A DNA stretch of 42,023 nucleotides from Candidatus Electrothrix gigas (GTDB taxonomy: Bacteria; Desulfobacterota; Desulfobulbia; Desulfobulbales; Desulfobulbaceae). Below are positions 1-7,120 of the stretch, piece by piece; positions within the stretch are counted from its first letter, which is position 1, and every line of letters starts with the position of its first letter. The position numbers and the translations under genes were made by a program. The notes under the pieces are model-generated. The model was not told the origin of the DNA. It ran no database searches and was given only the letters and a program-made list of their open reading frames with translations. Location of the stretch: NCBI GenBank assembly GCA_022766165.1, contig QYLO01000026.1:1-42023 (forward strand). Reading direction: 5' to 3'.

Positions 1-1
1 C

Positions 2-274
2 GGCTCGGTCTCGGCCAACGAACGCCTGCGTATTCAGGTGATTCAGGATCTGATTGAGGAACGGCTGATGTTCTCGCTTATCAATATAAAGGACGGCGGT
101 GCGGGCGGGGCGCAAATCCCGGTGAGCGGCAACGGGGCGTATACCCTGCCGGGATTCAGCGGTTCGGCAGTGAGTTCGCTGGATATTACGGTCAATGACT
201 ACACCGCCCTCTGGAAGATGATCCGCAACAGCTATCAGGGCAGGCTGGTGGATATATTGGATGTGGGGGTGTAG
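2..274 (+). CDS. 3' end of an unrecognised protein (partial)
   Basis: The reading frame is open from base 2 to a TAG at 272-274, so the window starts inside this gene. About 90 C-terminal residues are visible. They include a Gly/Ala-rich stretch (DGGAGGAQIPVSGNG) and end in DILDVGV. There is no transmembrane segment or recognisable catalytic motif. A good rho-independent terminator follows immediately, which supports this being a true gene end. I do not recognise the family. The small GTG at 38 is internal and should not be taken as the start. Confidence 0.6.
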   Translation, partial: GSVSANERLRIQVIQDLIEERLMFSLINIKDGGAGGAQIPVSGNGAYTLPGFSGSAVSSLDITVNDYTALWKMIRNSYQGRLVDILDVGV

Positions 275-283
275 AAGCCGCAT

Positions 284-319
284 AGGGCGGTCATAGAGAT
301 CGCCCTTGTGTTTTTTTTC
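284..319 (+). terminator. Rho-independent terminator
   Basis: An 8-bp stem (AGGGCGGT at 284-291 with ATCGCCCT at 299-306, one G-U pair) has a 7-nt loop and is followed by TGTG and eight T residues. It lies 10 bp after the stop of the partial upstream gene. Confidence 0.8.
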
Positions 320-354
320 AGTCCAATGGTTATATTTTTAATATGGGGGAAGTT

Positions 355-651
355 GTGAGACTATCTTTTTTGATGTTAATATTTTTGTCTATCGCTAACA
401 ATGTGTACGCTGGATGTTGCCAAGATATAAGATTATGCGTTGAACTTAAATCAGAATGTGATCAGGAGGGCCAAACTTGGCACCCTACATGGGAATGTGG
501 AGGGCTTGGGGATAATTTTTGTTGCAAGAAAGATTGTAAAGGCGTATGCGACGGCACCGCTGTTCTGGATTGCAATGGGGTCTGCGACGGGGATGCGGTT
601 ATGAACTGCGGAGTCTGCACCTCACCTCCGGTAAGTCCTGTTTGCCCCTAA
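355..651 (+). CDS. Small secreted Cys-rich repeat protein
   Basis: The product is about 98 residues. A hydrophobic signal peptide (LSFLMLIFLSIANNVYAG) is followed by a mature part with about 15 cysteines. Its C-terminal half carries a repeated pattern, DCKGVCDGTAV / DCNGVCDGDAV / NCGVC, like the short DCxGVCxG repeats found in many bacterial cell-surface and secreted proteins. I chose the GTG at 355 because a strong ribosome site (GGGGGAAG) lies just upstream. The in-frame ATG at 343 has no ribosome site and would place that site inside the coding region. The protein stops abruptly after one and a half repeats, so it may be the stub of a longer repeat protein. Function unknown. Confidence 0.6.
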   Translation: MRLSFLMLIFLSIANNVYAGCCQDIRLCVELKSECDQEGQTWHPTWECGGLGDNFCCKKDCKGVCDGTAVLDCNGVCDGDAVMNCGVCTSPPVSPVCP

Positions 652-720
652 TGTGAATGGCCGGGTACGTGTCCAGCGCGTAACCCGGTTTCCTTTTGCC
701 ACCGTTTCATCGGGACGGAT

Positions 721-748
721 GTAGGGACACGGCATGCCGTGTCCCTAC
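721..748. repeat. REP-like perfect palindrome, copy 1
   Basis: A 28-bp perfect palindrome whose half-site is GTAGGGACACGGCA. It lies 58 bp upstream of the RAYT start. A partial, degraded match (CACACCGTGTCCCGACGACG) follows within 30 bp. Palindromes of this kind are the usual substrates of RAYT transposases. Confidence 0.85.
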
Positions 749-806
749 GGAATTCACACCGTGTCCCGACGACGATAATCCGAGGATTCACGGTGAATAA
801 CCGACT

Positions 807-1433
807 ATGAAATACAACCCCGACATCCACCGCCGTCGTTCCATCCGCCTGCGCAATTACGATTATGCACAGGCCGGGGCCTATTTCGTAACGATATGCG
901 TGCAGCATCGGGAATGTCTGTTCGGGGAAATCATTGATCAGGCCATGCGGTTGAATGCGGTGGGGCGGACGGCGGCGGAATGTTGGCAGGATATCCCTGT
1001 GCATTTTCCCCATGCCGCATCGGATGAATGGACGGTCATGCCCAATCATGTGCATGGGATTGTCGTAATTACCGATACCGCCGGTAGGGACACGGCATGC
1101 CGTGTCCCTACACACCGCACCCCAACGACAGAACAGTTCGGCAAACCGGTGTCAGGTTCCCTGCCCACCGTTGTCCGATCATTCAAATCCGCCGTCACCA
1201 GACACGTCAACATCCTGCACGATACGCCCGGCAACAGAGTATGGCAGCCCAGGTATTGGGAACACGTCATCCGCAACGAAACCGAATTATACCGTATTCG
1301 CGAATACATCCGCACCAACCCGGCCCGTTGGCAGGAAGACGCCCTGCATCCTGATCAGCCTCCGTTCCCCGGTGAAACCCGTGAAACCTCCCCGCCCTAC
1401 GGTCATGATGGTCATGAGGCGTGGATGGTGTAG
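807..1433 (+). CDS. REP-associated tyrosine transposase (RAYT, Y1/HUH family)
   Basis: The 208-residue protein is a single-strand DNA transposase of the TnpA_REP type. It has an N-terminal region typical of the family (RRRSIRLRNYDYAQAGAYFVTICVQHR), the HUH metal motif HVH at residues 81-83 (MPNHVHGIVVI), and a candidate nucleophile Tyr167 in IREYIRTNPARW. These enzymes are thought to nick and mobilise REP palindromes. One copy of the palindrome lies inside the gene, between HUH and Tyr, and reads as GRDTACRVPT. Another overlaps the stop codon. The start lacks a clear ribosome site. The protein seems intact, but the palindrome insertion between the catalytic motifs could affect activity. Confidence 0.9.
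   Translation: MKYNPDIHRRRSIRLRNYDYAQAGAYFVTICVQHRECLFGEIIDQAMRLNAVGRTAAECWQDIPVHFPHAASDEWTVMPNHVHGIVVITDTAGRDTACRVPTHRTPTTEQFGKPVSGSLPTVVRSFKSAVTRHVNILHDTPGNRVWQPRYWEHVIRNETELYRIREYIRTNPARWQEDALHPDQPPFPGETRETSPPYGHDGHEAWMV
1084..1111. repeat. REP-like perfect palindrome, copy 2 (inside the RAYT gene)
   Basis: Identical in sequence to the palindrome at 721-748 but located within the RAYT coding region, where it adds the in-frame residues GRDTACRVPT. It keeps the frame open in both directions, which is why an antisense frame also looks open here. Confidence 0.85.
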
Positions 1434-1457
1434 GGACACGGCATGCCATGCCCCTAC
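1430..1457. repeat. REP-like palindrome, copy 3 (overlaps RAYT stop)
   Basis: Same 28-bp element with two substitutions in the right half (CCATGCCCC instead of CCGTGTCCC). The TAG inside its first bases (GTAGGG) is the stop codon of the RAYT gene. Confidence 0.8.
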
Positions 1458-1526
1458 ATCCGTTTTGCCCCGATGATCATCATAGGAGCTTGTGAAAATA
1501 GGAGAACATAATAATAACCCTGCGAT

Positions 1527-2369
1527 TCATCGCTGAACCTCTTGCTGGCATTCTGGACAAAAAAACGTAGCCCGCCCACCAACAACCTCTTTCACAATCT
1601 CCTCCCCACAACCTGGACACGCCTCCCCCTTTTTCCCATACACAGCCAACTGCAACTGAAAATAGCCTGGCTGCCCACTGGCCCCAAGAAAATCCGAGAT
1701 CGTGGAGCCACCAGCAGCGATGGCTTTGTTGAGGATATGAACCGTACAACCCGCCACTTCCTGCCACTGCTCCAGACTCAGGCTGTTGGCCGGACATACG
1801 GGATGGATACCCGCTGCAAACAGGATCTCATTGGCATAGATATTGCCAATCCCGCTGATACGGCGGCTGTCCATAAGAAATTTTTTCATGGGTACTGTGC
1901 AGTTATGGGCAAGCTGGTGCAGTTGCTTCCCATCGAATGCCGCACCCAAGGGTTCAATGCCCTGACGGGCAAGAAATACCTGCTCCAGCTCTTCAGCCTG
2001 ATCAGCAGGCCAGACCGCCACGCTGCCAAAACGCCGGACATCGTTATAACGCAACTCCATCGTGTTATCCAGTGTCAGCACCAGATGATCGTGCCGAGCC
2101 GCTGCTGTTGCTTGTGAAAAAATTCCCAGCTTGCCAGTCATGCCCAGATGTATTATCAGTACATCTTTGCCTGTAAAGCGGATAAGGATATATTTAGCTC
2201 GACGTTCCACTGTGCAAATGGTTTTATTGCAAAGACAAGAGCGCAAAAGTTCTTGAGGGATGGGCTGGCGCAAGGACTTACCCGAGCTGTGAACAGCAAG
2301 AACAGTGCGTTCAAGGAGGTGGGGCAGTACACCTTGACAGGTAACTTCAACTTCAGGTAATTCAGGCAT
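1527..2369 (-). CDS. mutM: Formamidopyrimidine-DNA glycosylase
   Basis: The enzyme excises oxidised purines such as 8-oxoguanine and cuts the abasic strand during base excision repair. The start is fixed by the invariant MPELPEVEV, whose Pro2 becomes the catalytic N-terminus and Glu3 the acid. Other landmarks are the conserved Lys in ERRAKYILIRF, the helix-two-turn-helix motif SGIGNIYANEILF, and a C-terminal zinc finger with Cys251, Cys254, Cys271 and Cys274 and the family Arg in GRATFFC. At 280 residues it has normal family length. The ATG overlaps the stop of the upstream PPTase gene by 8 bp (ATGCCTGA), so the two genes are translationally coupled. The gene appears intact. Confidence 0.96.
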   Translation of the reverse strand: MPELPEVEVTCQGVLPHLLERTVLAVHSSGKSLRQPIPQELLRSCLCNKTICTVERRAKYILIRFTGKDVLIIHLGMTGKLGIFSQATAAARHDHLVLTLDNTMELRYNDVRRFGSVAVWPADQAEELEQVFLARQGIEPLGAAFDGKQLHQLAHNCTVPMKKFLMDSRRISGIGNIYANEILFAAGIHPVCPANSLSLEQWQEVAGCTVHILNKAIAAGGSTISDFLGASGQPGYFQLQLAVYGKKGEACPGCGEEIVKEVVGGRATFFCPECQQEVQR

Positions 2370-3177
2370 GGCAACTCTCTTGAGTAAAGGATACAACATA
2401 GGGGGAAAGATGATGAACCAAAACCGACTGCACTTGCCTCTGCACTGTGCAGGTAAAGCACCAAACCGAGTCGCTGATGCGGACAATCTCTTGAAGTTCA
2501 GTTGCGGAAAAGATCACTGATTGATCATGCAGCAGGGCTTTTTTAAGTGCCTCTTTCACGGTCCAGAGCATAGTAAGGCGGATATCCTCAGCACAATCTG
2601 TCTGCTCACTCAGGAGTTGCAACTCTGCATCTGTGGCAAAATGGGAGGTCAGGCCTGCAAGCTTGGAAGAGACTTCTTGTATATCCACACCGCAGCTTGG
2701 ATGTGTTGCTGATTTTTTTCTTGCTAAGGCCGTGGCAAAACCATCACTATGAGAAATGGAAATGGAAATGGTTATGTCAGATGCTTGAGATGCTTGGGTA
2801 GAGAGGCAGGCAGGCAGTTCTTTAATTATGGGACGACCGTGTTTATTGGGTAGTATCGTCATATTACGCATTATGTTATGCACATTAGGAATATTAGGAG
2901 CAGTAGCATCGGCCAGGGCAAGGAGAGCTGCTTTACCAGCAATGCGTCCACCCAGCCACTCCTTTTTCCGTTTTATATACTTGAAACGCTGAAAATAACA
3001 CTGTTCAGCCTGCGACAGAATCTGGGGCAGGAAAGAGGTTGCATCTTGCTGAAGGGCCTGCTCAATCAGGTGAAGATCAACCAGAGAAAGGGCCTGCTCT
3101 TTTTTTTGACAGAGCCTAACAGGCAGGTTGCTGTAGACCTGTTGGATAGGGAAAAAAAAATGAATGTCCATGTTCAT
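2362..3177 (-). CDS. 4'-phosphopantetheinyl transferase (Sfp type)
   Basis: Transfers phosphopantetheine from CoA to a carrier-protein serine. Family motifs are present: ISISHSDGFA at about residues 139-148, the Mg-binding GVDIQEV at 163-169 and WTVKEALKK at 205-213. No PKS or NRPS is in the window, so the partner carrier protein is unknown. The start is uncertain. MNMDIHFFF (3177) matches Sfp-type N-termini, where the protein begins just before the first strand. An in-frame ATG at 3246 and a TTG at 3264 would add up to 29 residues. None has a convincing ribosome site. It is first in a two-gene operon with mutM, overlapping it by 8 bp. Confidence 0.88.
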   Translation of the reverse strand: MNMDIHFFFPIQQVYSNLPVRLCQKKEQALSLVDLHLIEQALQQDATSFLPQILSQAEQCYFQRFKYIKRKKEWLGGRIAGKAALLALADATAPNIPNVHNIMRNMTILPNKHGRPIIKELPACLSTQASQASDITISISISHSDGFATALARKKSATHPSCGVDIQEVSSKLAGLTSHFATDAELQLLSEQTDCAEDIRLTMLWTVKEALKKALLHDQSVIFSATELQEIVRISDSVWCFTCTVQRQVQSVLVHHLSPYVVSFTQESCHA

Positions 3178-3358
3178 AGAGAGAGTATAGAGATGCTTGA
3201 TACTTGTCAGATAATAAGGACTCGGTATAATAGCAACTATCCGCATACAAGAGGAACTGCTCAAAAAGATATTTTTTCCAGAGCGGTTCTTTTTTACATA
3301 TTTTTATATGAAAGTGGTTGATAACTTCCCGAGTTACGTTATCCTGAACTTTTATATG

Positions 3359-3475
3359 TTGTTGTTTCTCCCCACAGGGGAGGGATGAGGATGATATGAA
3401 AGTATTTGTAGTATCTGCTTTCATTTTTTTCATCTTTTTTATCTTTTGTTGTTTCTCCCCACAGGGGAGGGATGA
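3359..3475. repeat. Two 30-bp direct repeats upstream of cvpA
   Basis: Copies at 3359-3388 and 3446-3475 are identical (TTGTTGTTTCTCCCCACAGG... ending GGGGAGGGATGA). Each contains a small hairpin, CTCCCC-ACA-GGGGAG. Their 87-bp offset leaves reading frames open through both copies, but no start with a ribosome site uses them. Related GGAGGGAT hairpins occur near 9466-9490 and 27109-27127. Confidence 0.7.
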
Positions 3476-3500
3476 AAGTTTACTTTGGAGATTATTTATT

Positions 3501-4367
3501 ATGAGCTTTGCCAGTATTACCTTGTTTGACTCTATCCTCTTTGCCATCCTGTTTCTGTTTATTTTGTATGGTCTGTGGATGGGTTGTCAAAAACAGTTGC
3601 CCTTTATCATCGCCCTGATCGGCAGTTATGTAGCGTCTGCTCAATATGCCGGTGACCTAATGCCCCATCTGAACCAGTTCATAGAAACCCCTAAGATTAT
3701 TTTTGGTGGGCTGTTCATTATCTTGCTGATTACCTCAACCCTGTTGCTCAAGTTGATCAGTGTCTTGTTGAGTAAAATTATTCAGGTTACGATAGTGGGC
3801 TGGTTTGATCGCTTTTTTCTTGGCGCTCCTCTTGCCCTGCTCAAAGGTGTTATCCTCGTTGTTGTGGTGACTATGTTTTTGGCTGCAACCTTGTCTCCTG
3901 CTGACCAGTTCTTTCAGAAATCCCTGACAACCCCGTATCTTGAACAGGGGATAGAGATGGCCCGCAAAATTATTGTAAATCCAGAAGTCAGAGACGATTT
4001 TAGGCCACAAAAGGTAGCTGTTATTCCGTCGATACAGGAAGATGTACAGGAACAACAGGAACAACAGGAAGACCAGAAGGAGCCGGAAGAACTCATGCCT
4101 CCTGTACCTTCTCATTCTGAACAGATGCAACAGGAGCAGCCGGAGCAGGAGCAGCAGGAGCAAGTTGAGAATTTCCAGGGCTTACAAGAAGCTCCGCAAA
4201 TTCAGGAATTCCAAAAATCTGAAGAGTTTGAAGAAGAGCAAGACTTTCAAAATCCTGAGCTTCCCCCAGAATCTGAGGAATCTCTGCAGATGCAAGAGTT
4301 GCAAGAAGCTCAGTTCCCGCAGGACGCACAGGGCCAGGAGGAGTCAGAGGACTTGCAGCAATTATAG
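3501..4367 (+). CDS. CvpA-family membrane protein with long Gln/Glu-rich tail
   Basis: The N-terminal ~165 residues match the CvpA (colicin V production) family layout: FDSILFAILFLFILYGLWMGCQKQ followed by three further hydrophobic segments, giving about four membrane spans. The last ~110 residues are highly acidic and low complexity (runs such as QEQQEQQED, EQPEQEQQEQ, repeated QEFQ/LQEAQ units) and should project into the cytoplasm or periplasm as a disordered tail. I chose the ATG at 3501 (MSFASITLFD), preceded by GGAG, over the upstream ATG at 3396, which lies within the direct-repeat region and gives a non-family leader. The molecular role of CvpA proteins is not well defined. The gene points towards livH and ends 61 bp from it. 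Confidence 0.8.
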   Translation: MSFASITLFDSILFAILFLFILYGLWMGCQKQLPFIIALIGSYVASAQYAGDLMPHLNQFIETPKIIFGGLFIILLITSTLLLKLISVLLSKIIQVTIVGWFDRFFLGAPLALLKGVILVVVVTMFLAATLSPADQFFQKSLTTPYLEQGIEMARKIIVNPEVRDDFRPQKVAVIPSIQEDVQEQQEQQEDQKEPEELMPPVPSHSEQMQQEQPEQEQQEQVENFQGLQEAPQIQEFQKSEEFEEEQDFQNPELPPESEESLQMQELQEAQFPQDAQGQEESEDLQQL

Positions 4368-4415
4368 TCTCAGGATGATCTGGCAAACAGTACCGAGGTT
4401 ATGACGTTTGAAGAA

Positions 4416-4452
4416 CATAGTACCCAGTTTACAGTCTAAGCTGGGTACTGTG
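4416..4452. terminator. Hairpin between convergent cvpA and livH
   Basis: A 12-bp inverted repeat (CATAGTACCCAG at 4416-4427, CTGGGTACTGTG at 4441-4452, one wobble pair) has a 13-nt loop. Its right arm lies inside the last codons of livH. Neither side has a strong T-run, so termination is probable but weak. Confidence 0.5.
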
Positions 4453-5343
4453 GGCCATTCCAAAAAATCCTCGTGGTCGGAAGGTCAGAATAATCAGGAT
4501 GATGGTGTAGGCAATAAGGTCACGAAAGGTTGAAGGAAAGACCATTGCTGTAAAGATCTCAATGGCTCCCAAAAGATAACCCGCCAAAGCTGCACCCATT
4601 ATGGACCCCCTGCCACCGAGGATGGCCGCAACAAATGCCTTCCAGCCAAGTAAAATGCCCATGTACGGGTCAAGTACCGGATACGCCTGTCCGTATAAGA
4701 CACCGGCTACCGAGGCCAAGCCAGCACCTAGAGCAAAGGTGAGCGGAGCAAGAATATTGATAGAAACGCCCATGAGCGGCACGGCCTGAAAGTCATAGGA
4801 CATGGCCCGCATAGCCATACCCCACTTTGTCTTTTGGATAAAGGTGTGCAGGGCCAACATCAGAATCAAGGAGGCTACAATAATCAATATTTTGACATTG
4901 GTAAAATAGACCCCCCCGATATTATAGCTAACTGACTCAATCAGACTGGGAAAGCTGAGGCGTTTGGCTCCCAAAATGATCAGATTACCTGTTTCAAAAA
5001 TAATACCTATCATTAATCCCGTAATGGCGGCAGAGGCTCTCGGGGCTCCTCGCAGGGGACGATAGCCCACAACTTCAACAAAAACACCGACCCAGGCAGT
5101 GAGGAACATAGTCACAGCCACGGTGAGCAGAAAGATGACCCAGCCCGGCATGATCGCCCCAAACAGAGCCAACAGTACGGTTGCGATACCAAAGCCGATA
5201 TAGGTACCCACCATAAAGATGTCCCCGTGAGCAAAGTTAAACAGCATTAAGACGCCGTAGACCATTGAGTAGCCAATGGAGATAACAGCGTAAAAACTCC
5301 CCCATTGCAGGGCATTGATGAGATTCTGGAGAAAGTATTCCAT
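4429..5343 (-). CDS. livH: Branched-chain amino acid ABC transporter permease (LivH type)
   Basis: A 304-residue inner-membrane permease with about eight hydrophobic segments. Family signatures include the N-terminal QNLINALQWGSFYAVISIGYSMVYG, the NFAHGDIFMVGTY motif and the ABC-contact region GRGSIMGAALAGYLLGAIE. LivH normally works with a second permease (LivM), two ATPases (LivG, LivF) and a binding protein. None of these is next to it: downstream is convergent cvpA, upstream a divergent hydrolase. The start at 5343 has AAGGAG upstream; in-frame TTG/ATG codons further upstream are not supported. It could serve a transporter encoded elsewhere. Confidence 0.92.
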   Translation of the reverse strand: MEYFLQNLINALQWGSFYAVISIGYSMVYGVLMLFNFAHGDIFMVGTYIGFGIATVLLALFGAIMPGWVIFLLTVAVTMFLTAWVGVFVEVVGYRPLRGAPRASAAITGLMIGIIFETGNLIILGAKRLSFPSLIESVSYNIGGVYFTNVKILIIVASLILMLALHTFIQKTKWGMAMRAMSYDFQAVPLMGVSINILAPLTFALGAGLASVAGVLYGQAYPVLDPYMGILLGWKAFVAAILGGRGSIMGAALAGYLLGAIEIFTAMVFPSTFRDLIAYTIILIILTFRPRGFFGMAHSTQLRL

Positions 5344-5809
5344 TCTGTTGTTGCTCCTTACAAGAAGAGAAATTGTGCGTAATATAGAACTTCCAGCCCG
5401 ACCCTTGGACCGGGATAACAAAAATATAACTCGTTATAATCAGTTGACATACTGTTATTGTTATATACTGTTACATATTGATGCAAATATACCATACAAG
5501 AAAATGCCTTGCATGAGGAAAGTATCAGGAAAGTGTGAGGAAAGAAACAACCTCGTAAAAAGGGCTTTCAGGTGAAAGCAGTAGGCTGGAAACAGGAAAA
5601 ATGACAAGAAAATGATCAAAGATGACTTTTTTATCTTTTATTAATTCATGCAGTTGTACCGAAAGAAGAACCGTGAGACAAATAGATGCTTGATTTATTA
5701 TTCGGCATAAGGTAAAAAATAGTCATTTTTAGTAATTTTGTTTATCGGTGCGATAAAGTATTTATTTCAAATTCCTAGCCCTTTTGGCTACAAAATATGA
5801 GGAAAAGAT
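5344..5809. promoter_or_regulatory. 466-bp intergenic region between divergent livH and hydrolase genes
   Basis: No convincing gene is present. It should hold promoters for both flanking genes. Visible elements are two direct copies of ATACTGTTA 16 bp apart (5449-5457, 5465-5473), which could be a regulator site and overlap a TTGACA at 5444-5449, and three AGGAAAG copies within about 30 bp near 5517-5545. The 3' half is very AT-rich. I cannot fix a transcription start. Confidence 0.35.
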
Positions 5810-6175
5810 ATGAGTTTTCTTGAAGGGTTACTTTGGCTTACTTTGAACGTGTACCATGAAGCTCGCAGTGAACCGCAAATAGGGCAACTTGCTGTTGCCC
5901 ATGTCACCTTGAACAGGGCAAGTCAAAAGAATAAGACGGTTGAGCAGATTGTTACAGCACCTCGCCAGTTTAGCTGGACATTTTTGCAGAAATCATATAT
6001 GCCCAAAGAGGCAGATGCCTTTGTCAACTGTCTTCAGACCGCTATGAAAGCCATGACAACACCGGACTTTACAGATGGTGCTACTTTTTATCATCGTGAA
6101 GATGTGCATCCAAAATGGGCTGGTCAAAAAAATTATGTTGCCCAGTATGGAGAACATATATTCTATCGAAATTGA
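5810..6175 (+). CDS. Cell wall hydrolase, SleB/Hydrolase_2 family (short)
   Basis: A 121-residue protein matching the catalytic SleB domain (PF07486): LTLNVYHEARSEPQIGQLAVAHVTLNRA with the expected catalytic Glu17, then APRQFSWTF and a C-terminal GATFYHREDVHPKWAGQKNYVAQYGEHIFYRN. SleB domains are peptidoglycan lytic enzymes that cut glycan strands. There is no signal peptide and no cell-wall binding domain, unlike spore-cortex SleB, so export would need another route. Similar domain-only versions occur in phages and Gram-negative bacteria. The ribosome site GAGGAAAAG supports the start. It converges on the L,D-transpeptidase with only 15 bp between stops. Confidence 0.9.
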   Translation: MSFLEGLLWLTLNVYHEARSEPQIGQLAVAHVTLNRASQKNKTVEQIVTAPRQFSWTFLQKSYMPKEADAFVNCLQTAMKAMTTPDFTDGATFYHREDVHPKWAGQKNYVAQYGEHIFYRN

Positions 6176-6190
6176 GAGGGAAAAAATGCG

Positions 6191-7120
6191 TTACTCCTTC
6201 AGCTTCAGAGGATTTTTTTTCTTCTTCATCAGCACCCAGCGTTTTCCTTCCCACGGATCTTTTTTATCCTTCACAACGTATTTTCCTTCTACTGTAGAGA
6301 TTGTCGGAACGAGATGCGTTTGCTCAAAAGCCTTATAGCCCATAACCAAATGAGACCAAAAGTTGTACCAGGGAGATTGGCGATATTTGAGTAAGTTTGC
6401 ACGAGTCATACGAAAGGGAAAGATGTGAATACTGAACTGTTCCTGTCCCTTAAGAAAAGCTTGATACGCCAGTAAATAGATCTCTTCTATCTGTTTATTG
6501 CCCATTGCAAAACATCCCTGCGAAACACAACGGCCATGCACCATAATGGCGCTGCCGGTACGATTCCAGATAACATCGTATCTGTTTGGATATCCGATAT
6601 TAAAAGAGAGGTGATACCTACTTTTGGGATTCATCTGTTCACCGGAAACTGTGTAAAAACCTTCCGGACTTTGCCAATCTCCCTCAGCTAACTTTGGACC
6701 AATATATCCTGAATAACTGCAGATAGGATAGGTCTTAAAGAGCTTATATTTTTCCCTGCTGTACAACCACAGTTCAAGTTGCTTTGAGAGCTTAAAAATA
6801 CGCATAAACACTGGTTGGCCAAGCTGCAAGCCTTTGCGGGTAAGCTCTTTTTTCACCCTTGGCATTGCCTGCGACATGATATAGTCTGCCTTGGGGGTTG
6901 TTGGAGGAGATACTTCCGATACCTCCTTATGCGCAGAATATTGTGCATCGCTGGTTAGAGCAGGAGACGCAGGAGGCGGTGTTGTCCGGGTGCCTGCCCA
7001 TGATGCAGCCCGTAGTACAGTACAGGCAGTACAGAGAGCAAGAAGGAAGATCAAGCATGTCAAGCATGTAAGGGATAGAGATGATGGTGTCAACATGCTA
7101 CTGCGCTTAGGAAGAAGCAT
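6191..7120 (-). CDS. L,D-transpeptidase (YkuD/YafK type)
   Basis: About 309 residues. The catalytic motif HGRCVSQGCFAM spans His195 to Cys203 and is typical of YafK-like enzymes, which either cross-link peptidoglycan or act on lipoprotein-peptidoglycan links. The N-terminus has a basic start and a hydrophobic segment (LTCLTCLIFLLALCTAC, residues ~16-32) with a near-lipobox Cys, then a Pro/Thr linker, so the enzyme should act in the periplasm. I chose the ATG at 7120 because AAGGA lies 8-9 bp upstream. The frame is open to 7381, but that part lies inside the upstream rhodanese gene. It overlaps that gene by 14 bp, suggesting one operon. Confidence 0.88.
   Translation of the reverse strand: MLLPKRSSMLTPSSLSLTCLTCLIFLLALCTACTVLRAASWAGTRTTPPPASPALTSDAQYSAHKEVSEVSPPTTPKADYIMSQAMPRVKKELTRKGLQLGQPVFMRIFKLSKQLELWLYSREKYKLFKTYPICSYSGYIGPKLAEGDWQSPEGFYTVSGEQMNPKSRYHLSFNIGYPNRYDVIWNRTGSAIMVHGRCVSQGCFAMGNKQIEEIYLLAYQAFLKGQEQFSIHIFPFRMTRANLLKYRQSPWYNFWSHLVMGYKAFEQTHLVPTISTVEGKYVVKDKKDPWEGKRWVLMKKKKNPLKLKE

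Noticed and set aside
648..1115. 155-codon minus-strand ORF across the RAYT gene
   Set aside because: It is open mainly because the palindromes read in frame on both strands; the plus-strand RAYT has true HUH motifs.
3116..3547. 143-codon minus-strand ORF over the direct repeats
   Set aside because: The repeated SSLPCGEKQQ words arise from the 30-bp direct repeats; it overlaps the PPTase start and the cvpA start, with no family match.
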